From Haliotis asinina (lineage: Eukaryota; Mollusca; Gastropoda; Lepetellida; Haliotidae): a stretch of 64,000 bases of DNA. Shown here piece after piece: positions 24,604 to 39,600 of the stretch (its first letter is position 1; every line of letters begins with the position of its first letter). The DNA lies in assembly GCF_037392515.1 (NCBI RefSeq), contig NC_090288.1, positions 9,775,969 through 9,839,968 of the forward strand, written 5' to 3'. The notes under the pieces were generated by a model that ran no database searches, had not been told where the DNA came from, and worked only from the letters and a program-made list of their open reading frames with translations. A program made the position numbers and the translations under genes.

Positions 24604-27600
24604 ATGGATTCCCTGTCAGAGCTCCAGCTGATCAATGACTATCTAATCCGAAATTGTCAAGAGAAGGTAATCCTCACTGAAGTGAAATATGTCAGATTAC
24701 CTGAAACCACAGCAGATTATGTGTACATTCCACAGGTACTGGGGTATCCTTCTGTTAAAGACATAAACTCCACTAAACCTCACTGAAGACCTGGGTTCAT
24801 TTCCCCAGTTAGGTAAAATGGAAGATACCCATTTTCAGTGTGATTCAGTCATGATTTTCAATTAAGCAGTTATTGATACCGATGAAAAGTTTCCTTCCTG
24901 TCCTTCCCGAACTAATGATCACCATGAGAACAGTAATCATGCATTCTTAACCTATATATGTATGATATTGTTATTTAATGCCTGTTTGTCCCAGGACAAG
25001 TTCATCCGTAGATGTGGGCCAGTACTTCGACATTGTCAGTGTGGCATGGTGACACAGAAGATCCTGGAAGATCTGTCCTGTATTGAGACTAGAATCAATA
25101 CAGAGGAATACAGGAACCTGTTCTCAAAGACTCTAGTGAGTTGGCATTGACCTTGAGTATATACTTTCACTGTATTTCTCAATGTCAAGTTCTATATGAT
25201 TTGTGACCATTTTAATACTAACTGTAGTAACCTAATACTTTCTGGCATAAAATATGCAAATAGTGGTCATCAAAGTGCATAAGGTTGAACATTTGACTAT
25301 TTCGCCAGATTTTGAACATCATCATTTCACAATGGTCCAAATTTTATTGTAAAAAAACGCCATAAATTGACTACTGCTTATAACTCTTTCCATTTGAAGG
25401 ACAAGGCATCACATCTGAGGGGTCACAACCCTTCAATACAAGACTATTTTTAGCAGCATGACCCTTACATACAGAGACATGATATCACGTCTCCATGGTT
25501 ACAGTGGTTGACATGGACAATACATGAGGAACAAAACATCAAGATCCAGAAGAACTTATTTTTTTCAAAGTGTCATTATTCACTCTTTTTGAAATTTTCC
25601 AGACTAAAAGAGAAAATATCAGGTCGTCTTTAGCCCAGAAACATTGGAAATGTAGGGTTTTTTTAAATCAGACAGCAGTGTGGTAATTGTGACAATTGTT
25701 TTCTATCGTGCGATTACACTTTGGTGGAAGAACAACCATAATTTAGTAGATTTAAGCCATCACTTAGGATTATACAGTCATGACATTCAAAGAATGAATG
25801 AAGCAAGTGTTACCTGTGGTAACAGTTATAAGAGCAGTTAACAGTCAAAGAACTTTGTTGACAATCAAATGGCAAACGTCTTAACAGCTACTCTCATCAT
25901 CACAAATGGCAGATAGAACTTGGCTTGCAGTCCCATATGATATTTCACGACTAGCCATTTAACACTGTGTTGTCACTGAAAGTCAAAATCATATAGCGCG
26001 TGGTTTTGGCCAGGTGAGGTAATCTAGAAATCTCTTCATAACGCACTGTCACAAGGTACACTAATTGCCTTCAAAGGAAGAGGATACACAGCTAAAAAAC
26101 TGAAATATGTTTAGTATGAGTAGACTGGTTTTCATTTGCCTCATTTGGAAACATTGCAAAATATCGAACGTAATATCTCATCCATCAAATACAGAGGCTA
26201 TGGATGGAAAAATCTGGTCGTATGCAAGGGTTGTATATGCCTGGTCGTGATATCATGTCATTAGGATACATGTGCATCTGAAAAAAATTATTGAAAGAGT
26301 TAACTGCTTATTACAAAAGATGATCTCTGTTGCACTGTGTGAATCCTGAGTCAGATTGCCATTGATGTACGTAATGAGTAGTGATGGCCATCATTGACAT
26401 TTAGCTCAGAAGATCAAAGTATAATAATGATAACAGCTTGAACTGGGAAATATTTGAATGATTTAATGCTGACATCTTTTGGAGATTTGGGCTATGTTCT
26501 GTCCTCAGAGGATGTTGAGATAAATCTTTGATATGCCTACTTATTAATTTTATGTTTCAGGCCTGTCAAGACTTCTCAATAGATCCACCTCTTGAACCAG
26601 ATCCACCACTGGACCCAGCTGATGGACCTGTTGTATCAGAGGAAGTCCAATACGTATCTCAGGGGACCACAGAGGACACTCAAGTTGATATCATCGTCCA
26701 TGACCTTCCCTCTACACCACAGGCAGGTGGAGACTACTCTTTCAGTATAAGCGGTGACATGACCCTCACAACCAATGAACCAACTGTGAGAAAAATTGCC
26801 CTGCCACCGTATCCTGGAACAACACAACATGCACTGTCTGACAACCAGGATGTGGCATCTGCTGAAACATCGTCAGCACTGGAAGCTCTACAGGCCATTG
26901 CTGGCGTTGCCGGGGAAACAGGTTCCCTGGTGGTATACGAGCAGTTGGTAGATGAGGAGCAGGTGATCGTGGTGACCACGGACCAGATGCTGCACTTGTC
27001 TGAGATTCAGCAAGAGGCAAATGAGATCACTGTGTTGGCTGAAACTGCGAGTCAACAACCACCCATTGGTGACAGTAATACAGGTAAAGATGTTCTCAAC
27101 AGTCTTAATAAGATCTGACCCGCGAAGGTCCAGATTAGAATATTGACCTTCAGTAACCCACGCTTGTTGTAAGAGGCAAAAAGCTGGATCATGTGGTCAG
27201 GCTCGCTGACTTGGTTGACACGTCATCAGTTCCCAGTTGCGCAGATCGATGCTCATGCAGCTGATTTTCTGGTCCAGATTCAACCATTTACAGACCATCA
27301 CCATATGGCTGGAATATTGCTGAGTGTGCCGTAAGACTAAACTCACTCACTTACCAAGATGTTTTTTATAGTTACTTAGGGAGTGCTGCAGTGGCCTGGT
27401 GGAGAGAGCATCTCCAGTAGAGTAAAGGGTCAGTAGTCCAAACTGACTGGCCATATGAAACCAATATATGTTTAAGATGGTAATTGTTGCTTCCCTGCTT
27501 ATTACTATGCTTTAAGGAATTTATAAGAATGAAGCTGGAATGAAGATAAAAATAGTGTAACCAAACTGATATCCAGTTCATAAACTGCCCTGCAGATTTG

Positions 27601-30600
27601 GTTGAATTTGTAACATTTGCAAGACGTGTAACAATAACTGGGAGTTGACAGAAATTTTCCAAATTTTTTTCATGTTTTGATATAAACTACACCAGTAAAC
27701 ATTTGCAATATTGCTCTTGATTACTGATCAGGTGGTCTTCACCGGTCATATGTTATAAAGCAAATGTAAGTAGTATGATTTGAAATGGTGGGAGAAATAA
27801 CAGGGACATGCCATAATATCCATAACAGCCACTGTGATACTATGATTGAACCAAAACATTCCAGACTAGTTTGGGCAAAAACAAAAACATGTTCCTTGTG
27901 GTATCTGTTTGGAAATGTAAAAGAAGGTTTTTGATTCAGTGTGAATGCACCTTATAGGACAAACTCTCAAATAAGGATGTGTATGCTCTATCTTGTAAAC
28001 CAGCTATGTTGTCAAGTATGATGGTAGCTGATAGTTTTTTCAGATTTGAAATAAATCTCTGTTTCATGTTTACAGATGCTGAGAAATATTTGACTGAAAT
28101 GAAAAAGGATTTTGTCTCCAAAGAGGAAGAAAAAGAATTATTAGAGAAAATCGCAGTAACACCAACACAAGGCAAGACTACTGTTATTTCTGATAAGGTG
28201 TACCAGTGCAATTTGTGTGAGAAATCCTACAACAAGATTCAGAGCTACAAGGAGCATTGCCTGAAGCATGACAAATCGAGACAGGAGAGATGTAAGTGTG
28301 ACATCTGTGGCAAAGGATTCTCTAAGCCATTTCTGCTCAAGACTCACATGGAAACCCATAACTGCCTCAAGCCAGAGAAGTGCGGAACATGTGGCAAAAG
28401 ATTTGCCCAAAGGAGTTCCCTCACACGACACATGAAAATACACACGAAGGAAAAGCCATATTCGTGTGTTGTGTGTGACAAGAAGTTTAACCAGTTTATT
28501 CATGCTAAACGACACATGGCATTGCACTCTGCGAACAGACAGAAGTGCCATTTATGCCCTCGGACATTTCCCCATAAAAAATTGCTTGATAAACACTTAG
28601 AAATTCATGAAAATTTGGCTGCACAGCAAAAGGTGCCTTTAGGTCCAAGTAATGTACCCATTGGTAGCAAAGGAATCATAAAAAAAAATCCAGATAAACG
28701 GAAATTCTCTTGTAGGTACTGTATGGACAAGTTTGATTTGAAAGCAGACCTGAAGGTTCATTATGAATCTCATGCACAGGACAGGCCATTTAAATGTGAT
28801 GAATGTGGGTTTAGATGCGTGTCTGAGCGAGGGCTGACATTCCATAAAACCTCACATACAAACAGTGCAAGCAACATGTGCGAGATTTGTGGTCGGACAT
28901 TTAAGTATAGAGCCGGCTTGACAAATCATCTCCGAGAACATGCTGGTACAAAACCTTTCTTGTGTGTGCAATGTGGGGAAGGTTTTGTGTTTCAGCGTTT
29001 CCTCACACGTCACTGTAAGATCAAGCATAATATGGTATATCAACACAGCTGTAAGACATGTGGTCATCAGTTTAAATCATTCAAAGCATTAAAGTATCAC
29101 CGTGCAACAACTCACAGGAGAGAGCCCAGTGTGTTTACCTGCAGGAAGTGTGGAGAAAAGATTAAGGGCATGGCTAGTCTCATCAGTCATCGGAGGAAGC
29201 ACCTTGAAGGTGAGGAACTGCCACAAATAAATACTTTGTGTTTGTTGTTTAATGGTATAAACCTAAGTTCACTCACTCACTTAAGTCGCTTTGTAAGACT
29301 AGTGCAGGTTGATAAGTCTGAATCCTTAGCTGAGACAGTGATCGTAAACCATGCTCAGGCCCCCTCTAAGTAACTTAGGGGGGCCTGAGGCTATCATAAA
29401 CCATTTGATTGTGTGTGAGCCTGTGACAGTTTATCTCTCTATCCTGCTTTGTTGTCATTAGCTCAGTTTGTAGCAGTTGTAATTTGGACTAATAGTGACA
29501 GGTATATCATAAACAAGCTAAGGTTATTTGTATTTCACGCTGTATTCTATTCATGAACTTAGCAGATAAACATTAGTCCAAATCTAGCAACATCTATATT
29601 GTAGGAATCCAATGGTATGTGAAAATTCAGACATTTTGAGGAGTATTGCTGTATGTTGTTGCTATTTGGGCTAGAACACATTCTTTCAATCCCATGCACA
29701 TGTTGCATTACAGATGTATTTGCAGAATTGCTTGCTGGATAAGTTCTGTTAGTGTTTAAAGTATCCTAAGAGCCAGTGGAATTAAAAACTTTTGGCAAAC
29801 CAATCATACTCTGCCCTTCCTTCCTTTCCTGTTCCCTTCCTCTCACCAACCTTCACCTCATCTTGTTTCACCTCACATCACCTTTGCCACAAGGGTGCCT
29901 TGGCTAACTGTGTAACCTGATCGTGCTTACAGCAGCATCCTCTGAAGGAAGGCAAGCTACAGAGGCTGCTGATGAGACTGCAGAACAAACAGGTGATGTT
30001 CCAAGTTATACTATTCTGCTCTAGTGAAGAATATGTGGATCAATCAGTGTTGATCACTGTCAGAGTAGTATATACAATGGGGGTTTTAAAACACTTTCAA
30101 GAAAAGTCTCTACAAAGCCTTATTTACTAAATAAGGCTTTGGTTGGGTCCTTAGCTCTTGCTACTATTACCCCTACTACTTAACGTGTGTTGGAGGTAAC
30201 ACTGTGCCGTACGGTACGATCAATAATTCTTCTCTTACAAAACCCCTACCCGGCCCATCCCTCAAGTAGTATAAGTTAGGTTCGTCGGCTTTCATATCCA
30301 CTTTATCTATGTTGTAAGTTTTGACTGACCATATAGGATCGGTGGCCCGCTTACGGCTATCACCCTCGTGTTCCCCCGGCTGGTATAGATACCTCACTAG
30401 GGCCCTATCTGGTATCTGTTTCTCCTTCCCACGCAATGGAGCGGCCGACTCTGCAACTATTGATTTTAGTTTGATAGCGTCTGCCGGTTTCTTACCGGTG
30501 AGACGGGTGACTTCATGGTTGATTGCCGACACCACCTTGGGTAACCTCGTGACCCATTCAGTCGATCGTTTTCCAGGGGTGGCCATCTCCCTAGCATACT

Positions 30601-33600
30601 GATGGCCGAACAAGCGCTCAGCCAAAGTTCTATTAAATCTCTCAACTATGGCTTGGCTGCGATGGGCTCTGGCCGTGCCACGCCTGACCTTTGTATCGTG
30701 TTTGGCTAGCAGTTGTGACACGGCACCCATGAACTCCCGTCCGGGGTCAACTTGCAGCTCTGTTGGCCACGTCAGCGGACTGCGTTTGTATATGCGTTCG
30801 AATCCTCTGGCTACCTGGGCCGAATCTTTCGTGGTCAAGGGCTCGGCTTCCTTGTAACGACTGGCTACGTCCACTACGGTTAAGGCATACTTGTACCTCT
30901 TGTCGTGGGGTAGGAACAGTAGGTCTGCCTGGTGAACGCTATTAGGTATGTTAATACCGAACCTCCTTCTAGGCACGTAGCGTGGTGCCGGCAAATAGAT
31001 CTGCCACAGGGCTTGTTTTTCAAGCCACGCTTTGGCTTCCTCCGGGGGTACTCGCGCTATTTTAGCTAGCTTATCTACTGCGCTAGCTCCTTTCCAGTAC
31101 CCACGCGGGCTGTAGTAAATAGCCTCAAATTTTCTCATGTCCATACGCGTATGTGTTTATCCCATCAATAGCTATCCAACGTTTAGTGTCCATAGGCGAC
31201 AGGGACGTCTTGTTTATAGTCAGTCCGTATATCTTATGTCCATCACTTCTAAGTGTGTTCATTTTATGCCTAAAGGTACGGGTCTTGAACAGGGCTTCCT
31301 TGAATCTGGCGTGTTTGATGTGTTGTTTCACCACATACTTCTTAACCCCCTTAGCCTTCCGGATCTCACTATTGTCGGCTTTCAGTATGGAGTACATCTT
31401 AGGTCTCAAACCTATGTACTCGGCTATGGGCGTGCCAGCACACTCGTCCTTCATCTTACCTAGGACCTTTTTATTTACCGTACTGTGTATGGTATGGGTC
31501 TTAGGGTAGTCGCTGGTGTCGTATAAATCGAGGTGTTTTTTCATGTCCTCGTACACGTCCTCGGTTCGAATCTCCATCAGCAGGGAATCCGTGTCAGTGT
31601 ACAGCACTTCACACCTGTCACCGTACTGTTTCTTGAGCTCGTTGTAGTAAAAGTCGTACATCAGGTGTTTGGATAAATCGAGGATGCTCATCCCCACGTA
31701 AACAGGCCGGTTGAATTTTATGTGGCTTTTCTTCATGTGTAGGGCAACCAGGTTGTCTGTGAATATCTTACTACGGTTGAATGCCGGACTGGCTATCAAT
31801 CTCCTGAGCTTGTCTTCCTCACTCGACCGAACCAGCTTCACGGTCACACGTTTCCTCAGGTTCTCCATAGTCTTACCAAACACCGAGTTGTTCATGAGCT
31901 TGTAGAGATTTTTCTCAAAATCACTGGTGGCTTTTTTTCGTAGGTCTGTGTTCATTCTGATGTAGGGCTCCATCCATGGGCTCTGGTCGAACATGAGCAC
32001 CCTGTGTATTTTGGTCAGCCTCATACCCAACGACAGGTACAGCTGTAGGTTGCGATAGTGAACGATGTACTTGGTCTTATTCATTAAGTTAGGAACGAGT
32101 TTTTCAACGTCTGTCACACGCCCACCTAACAAGTTATGTTGGTACTCAGACATCCAGTCTGGGTTAACCCTCATACGTTCGGGGGCCAGGGGGTAGCTGT
32201 TGTGCGATGTGTGTAATTCCTTGGTATACTCTAAGTCAACCTCGAGGATATAACCTTTGTTCGAATCTGGTGCAACCCCCATAACATCAACGTGGGGTAC
32301 CCATTCGAATCCCCCTGTAGGTAGATACTGGCTCATGGCCCAGCCGTACAGGTTGTTTGCGTCGAGGTAGAGAATGTGATTGGTTGGCTTGTTAGGATCG
32401 TAACCTTTCACGTATTGATTATTTGCTTTTGCGTATCGTTTGGATGCCATGGAAATCCCACCTCGCAAGCCTTTCTCAATGAATAGGTGCATGTCGTAAT
32501 CTGTGAGCAATTCCAAATTAACTCCGGTCTTTTTAAGCAAGGCGTCCCACGACAGACCTGGGCTGGTGTAATACCATGCGGGGTCGAGTTTATACTGCTT
32601 GAAACACGTTCGCCTAAACGTCTCAAACACGTCGGCTAACAGCAGTACATCTGTCCTCAAGTACAGGTCGTGATAATCACCCAGGTTCTTACAACCCAGT
32701 TTATTCCATACGTTAGTCGCGTGCGAGTAATCATCTCGTGAGACGGACGCCTCATTCAGCTTGCTATAAAAGCAGTCAATAGGGGGTAGTCTGGTCTCGG
32801 TGAACTTGACCCAACTATCCATGTACTCATAGGGGTACACACCCTTCCTCATAAGCAGGGGTCTAGTCTCGGCGTCTGTGTATCGATCGGTGATAGGGAA
32901 GGTATTGTTGGCCTTGACCAGACTGTCGAGTGACGACAGGAGGAACTGAAACGAGTCAATGAACCTAAGTCCGTTTAAGCTGAAGGAGATGTATCTCTCC
33001 ATGTTGTTGGGGATGCACGTTATATTACCATCAATTTTCGCGATGGCCTGCATGATCAAGTGTGAGTCGTACCCTCTCAAGTTGTGAAAGACAACGGGGA
33101 TGTTTATTGTCTTAGGGTTGATTTTAAGCTTGAGGTTGCACGCGCTGTGAGCGGCGCCTCTATACTTACCAGTTATGTGGCAGTGATCTCTCACCGAATC
33201 ACCGTTAAGTGGTGAGTCACACACGTGACAGTTAGTGCTACTAGCGTGAGCTAGCCTGTCGACTCAGGTCATACGTATGGGAGCGATTCTATACAATGTA
33301 TTCCTAATAATTTTTTCTTCCTCCTGCAAACATTTTAGAAACCTTTCAGCCGCGTCAGGGCCCCTATACACTACCGGAGCTTTCGTTTCCCCGTCACAAC
33401 GGACGACAATGTATCCAAACCCACAGGCTTTATGCTCTTGTGTTTTGTGGGTGATGGGAGCCTCGCCGGCGGCACCACTGGGGGAATCCCCCACCACCAA
33501 GGCTTCGAAGTCGGCGTATATAATATAAGGCACAGACATTTGGTTCTTGTGGTTACCGAATTTTAGGATATTATCACCTTCCTTAGGCATGTCGACTCGT

Positions 33601-36600
33601 ATGGCCGTCTGCCCCACACCTTGGCAATCCTCCCGGTGGGATTCTAATAAATCAGCTCGTGTGAAGCCATGTAGGCATCGTTCACAGAAGTGGGTCTTTT
33701 CTCTGTGTGCCGATTGGTCATACAACAGCCTGCTAAAGTGTTTTATCCATGTGTAGTGATACTTGTCACCTCGCTGGATCATGAATATATTGATAACGCA
33801 AGCGGGGGGTACCCCCACGGGTTCACCCAATCTGTGTACTATTGTTGTGTTACCTTCGTGTCCAAAGACATTTATAGCCAGATTATTCTGTTTTGCTACT
33901 TTAGTGATCTGGGATATGGGGGTGGGTTCATCTATACCATCCCAGTTGAGCCCATCATCCTGAGGATAATTAGAAGGCCTGTTCGGATTAGTGTCAGCTG
34001 GAAATAAGGCTGACCTGATAGCTAACCTCAGGCAATCGTTTCCTCTATTCTTAACGTTTACTATGGCATGTTTGTTCCTATAGTAGGGGGGCAAGGCTAG
34101 GTATGACCCGCCTCTGAATGGCACGTAGTTAGCTATGTCTAGATAGACATTATCGATTTTATCTACAGCCCACCCGGACCCCAAGTGTGTGTAGCGTTCT
34201 AGGTATTCTCGTATCTGCTGAAAACTGGTATCGATTGATGCGTCAATGGTCTCTGTATGTGTGACAACCTCTTGTTTACTTCGGAAGTAAGGCTGAACAT
34301 ACTCAGTGGCCCCTGTGGGGCCCCCAACCTGCTTATCGAGCGACATTTTCACTGTGATCTGAAACTTGATACTTCCTAGGTTATTTAGTTCCTGGTTGAC
34401 CTTATCAGCTATCAGAGGTTTGATATCTGTAATGTCTATGTTTCTATCAACGTGCATGCTCCAACCTCTCAAATAGTTGCCTACAGCGCGCTCAGTGCGC
34501 ACGAACTGTAGGTCAATAGCTCTATTCTGGCGTAATAATTCTAAAAGTTGGGGTTTCCTCATACGGGAATACCCGCCTAAACCCAAATCGTGTGCCTCGG
34601 CTTTCAGTTGTTTTACAGTGGGAGGTTTTGCTACGGGGTATGTGATAACAATGCGGTTAACCCGGCTCTCCCCAGGTTTGAATAACCCGTGTATCCAAGC
34701 TGTTTTGCTTGAGCTTTTAATTGTTTTACCGTAGGAGGGGCTTCTAAACCTAGTAATCTCAACAATGCTGACTTCCGCATTCGAGAATACCCGATCACAC
34801 CTCTCTGTTTTGCGACCCGCTTAAGCTCGCGTACAGTAGTCATAGTGTTTACACCTAAGAGAACCAATGTCTAATTGGTTCACAGTAAAGGGAGGTAACC
34901 TTGATAAAAAATATGTGGCTGTTTCACGCACTGTTGGATATAGTGTTCCTTGTGCATGAGTAAAACATTTATTTGGAGTCTATCTTGAGCAGTCGCCTAC
35001 GTTCTTTTATGTAGCCCTTTTTATTCTCGTAGATGAGTTGATGTCTGACTATGTTCGCTCCGTGAGCTTTACATAGACAGTAGTGCCCTTTAACCCCGAT
35101 ACCACACACAGAACACGTGTAGTTAGGACTTCCCATATGGAAACAACAGAACCCCTGATTCCTGCATTTCCTACCACAGGCCTCGGTCTTCCCCATAAGT
35201 ATGTATTCGCATCGGTATGGAGCGGGTCTCATGTTTACTTATATGGGTATTTTAATTTAATTGCTTCGCAACCAACGCAGTAGCTGCTATACCCAACACT
35301 ATGAAGCCCAGTTCACGATTCATTTGTCCCTTGGATGGTGTGTAGTACTGAGCGAGTGTGGGTTTATTGAGCGGTTTCAATCGTTTACCAGTTATTAGGT
35401 AGTATTCTTTCATTGCTTCATCGACATCGTTGAATGTTTGAACGGCATGGTTTTCACGCTGGAGTTGTTCGTTAATAAAATCTCTCATCTGGAGGCGTTT
35501 TTTAGCGTACTCGGCCTGTGCCTTTTGTAATTTCTCAGTAGCGAGATCGTGCCGCTTCCTTTCTTCCTGTATTTCAGCCGCGTGGTCATCTCGTAGTTTC
35601 AAGAAGAGGAAATTACTCCCGGAAAATGCCAGGGCATTCACTAACGCCCCACCGACCATCATAGCTATCGTGGCCATCCTATATTTATTTCATTATATTT
35701 TCAGGTATTATCCCTTGTTTTACTAGGATGTCTTTTGTGGGCATCGCCATACCAAGGTTCATTATGAGCATACCCATATCCTGCAGGTTGAAATCTAGCT
35801 TGATAGTTGGTTGTTTAAGCACCATTTTAGTCAACCGAGCGTACCCTACGGCTAGACTGGCGACCACTGTGGCGTGGTATGCGTCGTTGACGAACGTTTT
35901 CCCCTCAGACATTATGTATATATAAAAATATTTAAATTATAACATGATATGCGGGTCGACAGTGGGGGGTACCACCTCACTGTTGGGGGGTACCACCTCA
36001 CTGTGGGAGGGTACTCCCACGTATAACCACGAGATAGCCAAGGCAGCAGTTACGCCTACAGCCAACAACAGTCGGGGGTTGATAATTTTATGTTGGTTAC
36101 AGCACCGTTTTTTACCGGCAGCTACTCTCTTAGGATTCTTCTGCCTGGTTACTGTTGGGAGTTCCTGTGAAGGGGTCTCCTCCAGTGGAGTTTCCCTCAC
36201 TACCCCCACTGGGGTCTCCTGTGCAGCATCCATCTATACTATTATTATTATTTTTTCTCTCAAATTGACAATGCTTTGCCGTGATAATCGCCGCCGTCAC
36301 TGGAGCCAACAACATGCCATATTTGTGGTACAGCTCGCAGCTGATAGAGCTCACGGCGTGTTCGATAAAAGGGTCTTTCTCGAGGTCCTCCCACAGGTAA
36401 AGTCGGCGCTCTGGTGGAATGGGAAGGAAGTATGACACAATACCGGTGTATATCTGGGTCATAGCCGATCCTATTGTCTTTGTCATTTCTGCTCCGAGCC
36501 GGGACTCGTATCTAGCGCACAGCTTATCGATTTCTTCGGCTGACATTTTGTGAATTTTATCCGGAGTGTAGTCTCCAAAGTAATGTTTGGCTTTGCCGCC

Positions 36601-39600
36601 AACAGCCAACGCCACCAGTTTCTCTCGCTTGGGGGAATCCCCCACACCCCCCAGGTACCAACAATTGTTCAAGCAATTCCTCACACTCCATCTTATAATA
36701 TAACAAGTAAGATTTAGTTTTAACTATATAATACCCGATGCAGACAAAACACAGAGAAATGAAGGTTAAGTTGCACACGACAAACACTTCAAATATCATA
36801 GCTATACTTAGCATTTGCTTAGCTTTGCTAAGCTTTGCTTAGCTTTAGCACACCCTATATGCTACTGGTTGGTCGGTCTTGAGCACGAGCTTAGCATGTT
36901 TAGTTTCAGCGAACTGTTTCTTCACCCGTTCCCGTTCTAATTTACTCATCACATCGTTCTCTCTCAAACACTCCTCGAACGAATCCCTGTCCTTGCAGTG
37001 AAATAAGGCCACCCATCGCGTCTGCTCCCTGAGGTCTTTCAACACCGAGTTGAACTTCTGCGTTAGCACCCAGACGCTGTGATTTGCATGCCGGCCGGAG
37101 AAGGCCAGGTACGATAGCATGTCTCTCTTTTTTGTTATCTCGCGATTAGCGCTGCAGTCGTCCAGTATAAACAGCGTCGGTTCCCCTTTAAATTTCTCGT
37201 GAAGAGCTTTCAACCAGTCCTGCAGGCGTGTTCCAGGGTCGATTTTGTGTACGTCCGGGTCCGTCATCACCCAAGGTCGCGCGTACGTTTTATTCATGCT
37301 CAGAGTAGGGCACATGATAACGATGTTATCGAACACATCCTTGTAGTAACCCTCCAACATATCCAACACAAAAACGGTCTTCCCACAGCCAGTCTGCCCG
37401 CACACTATGGCGCAGTGTGGGTCAGTGGGCAGTGTGGGGTACCCCCCATCAGTAGATGGCTTGCACGAATCTCCCATTGTCTATATTAAGTTGCGCGTCC
37501 ATAATAACGTACAGATATAATTTCAACTTACCAGCGGGTTGAGCCTTCTTAGTAATCTGGATGGTTATCCCTTCGCTGCCGTTATCTATACGGCGCCCGC
37601 TACCATGCAGTTTATCATCATCCGTGGATCGCATGTCCAACCATAGGGCGTACTTGGTGGTCAGGTATTCACCGATCTGCACGGAGCCGAGGTCCAGGTC
37701 CTTTCTTATATAATGTGGGGTCCCCACTGGTAGCTTTTTTATCTCATCCCACTGCTGGTGTGGTCTCATACCATGACTGAACAGCTGGTTGGGCACGCCC
37801 TCGATGGTCACTTCCACCTTTTCAATCTCGGGGTTGAAAAACTTCTCGCTGTCCCTCCGGAATGGCTCGTAATCCTCCACGGGGACGACCAGGATACCTT
37901 TCATCGATCGCGCCGGCACGTTCAGGTTGATATTCCACACAGTGTCGCTCTTATCTCGCACGACTGATCTATGCCTCAGTACGCGATCGTACAGGATAGC
38001 CATCTTCCCAGAGTACTGGCTTCGAACCTGCCTGGCCAGCTCCGGGCTAGTGACCATGTCGAACTCCAGAGAGATGTTGTCTATGGCATAACTGGCCTCA
38101 TCACCGTTCGGCGTACGCACTACTTTGCTATAGTCGTTAAACGTGAGCTCGTATTCGAGCCTATCACCCAGCGCGGCCTGGTAAAACGGCGCGTGTCCCG
38201 TGAGCAACTCGAAGTCGAGCGGCACGCAGAATCGATTCCCGTATGCTCGAGCGATGGCCTTTTCACCGTCCGATAGCTTGTCTAGCTGGTCTGGCGTGAA
38301 GGCATACCCTATACGCGACCGGGTTGATTTGCTGATACCCTGGTACACATCACTGACTCGTTCTCCCTCGCTTTTCCAGAGATCCCCGTAGCAGTGAAAC
38401 ACGTCGCTGTCGTCGATGCTCAGCACCTCGTTACTGCTGATCTTGACGGTCGTTTTCTTGATGATAGCTCGACCCACGTTCCGCACTAGCTCGCGTTTGT
38501 CGTTGTCGGAGGTCAACGTGATATTGAACGCCAGTCGAACAGTGCCTGGTACAATGAGGTCATTCTCACCAAGGTTTGGAAATCTAACCAGCAGAGTTTG
38601 ATTCTGGTCTATCTTGCTGGGATTGTTGGTGATGGTCACCGACTGGCGCACGGCTCTGGCTCCTAATGGCTCTCTCAATCTTCTGAAAGGATCTAATTTT
38701 CTGCCGTACATTGTCATATAAAGGAAATATATTTTTAATACTAATGGATGAAGACATACCTATGGATGATATGTGGGACGATAGTGCCCAGGCATTCGAT
38801 GATGACCAGGAGACCTCATTCTCGCACGGTGACGCACTCATGGAGGGCGCCGTCGACGATTATTACAACGCAGTTGAAAATAAATCCAAACTCAAGCCGT
38901 TGGGAAGGGAATATTCCAGGTTTACCCTCGATAGCAATGGCACGCTGCATTTGAAGGCTCACCCGGAGATCGATCTCGTGAATAAACGCACGATAGAACC
39001 GCTTGCCTTATCAACATTGGGCAGTAAACATGGGAGTAACTTTGTCCGCGATGAACTAGGCTTCATAGATTACGGTGGCGTGCGACCTAAGCAGTATCCT
39101 CCGAAGGTCCGTCAAGGTCTGGAAGACATCAGGGACGCCACATCGGTTCAAAACATGACTTATGATATTGAAAAGGTGTTGGCCGACTACAAGAACAAGC
39201 CCTTCCCGGGTTTCGAACTTACCTTTCGGGAACTGAAGGGGTTGGACCTGTTGATGCAAACCATTCGTGGACAGATCGCGAAAAGCACGGCCAAAATGAG
39301 TGAGATAGACGACCACATCGCCTATGAAAAGACCAAACTCGGTGAAACTGAGGACGAGTCTATGAAAGCCACCATCGAGGAACGAATACGTAATTTGGAA
39401 GATGAAAGGCAGACCTGGTTGGAGACAGCGTCCGGCCACAAAGAAAAGCTTCGATCCCAGGTCAACCGTGTGCGGGAAACCATCAATCAAGTCCTCTACC
39501 GAGACACCACGTTAGCAGACAGGATTCGGATATTGTTCCGGGAGCAAGGGATCACCATCGCCAGCATTCTGACTGCATTGGGTTTCATCATATCAACCTT

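Noticed and set aside
31137-34007. Several plus-strand frames of 60-118 codons within the Polinton
   Set aside because: They are shadows opposite the polymerase and have no motifs.
36557-36814. 85-codon minus-strand frame in the Polinton
   Set aside because: Most of it is not family-like and it overlaps a better-supported conserved gene; I do not call it as a gene of its own.
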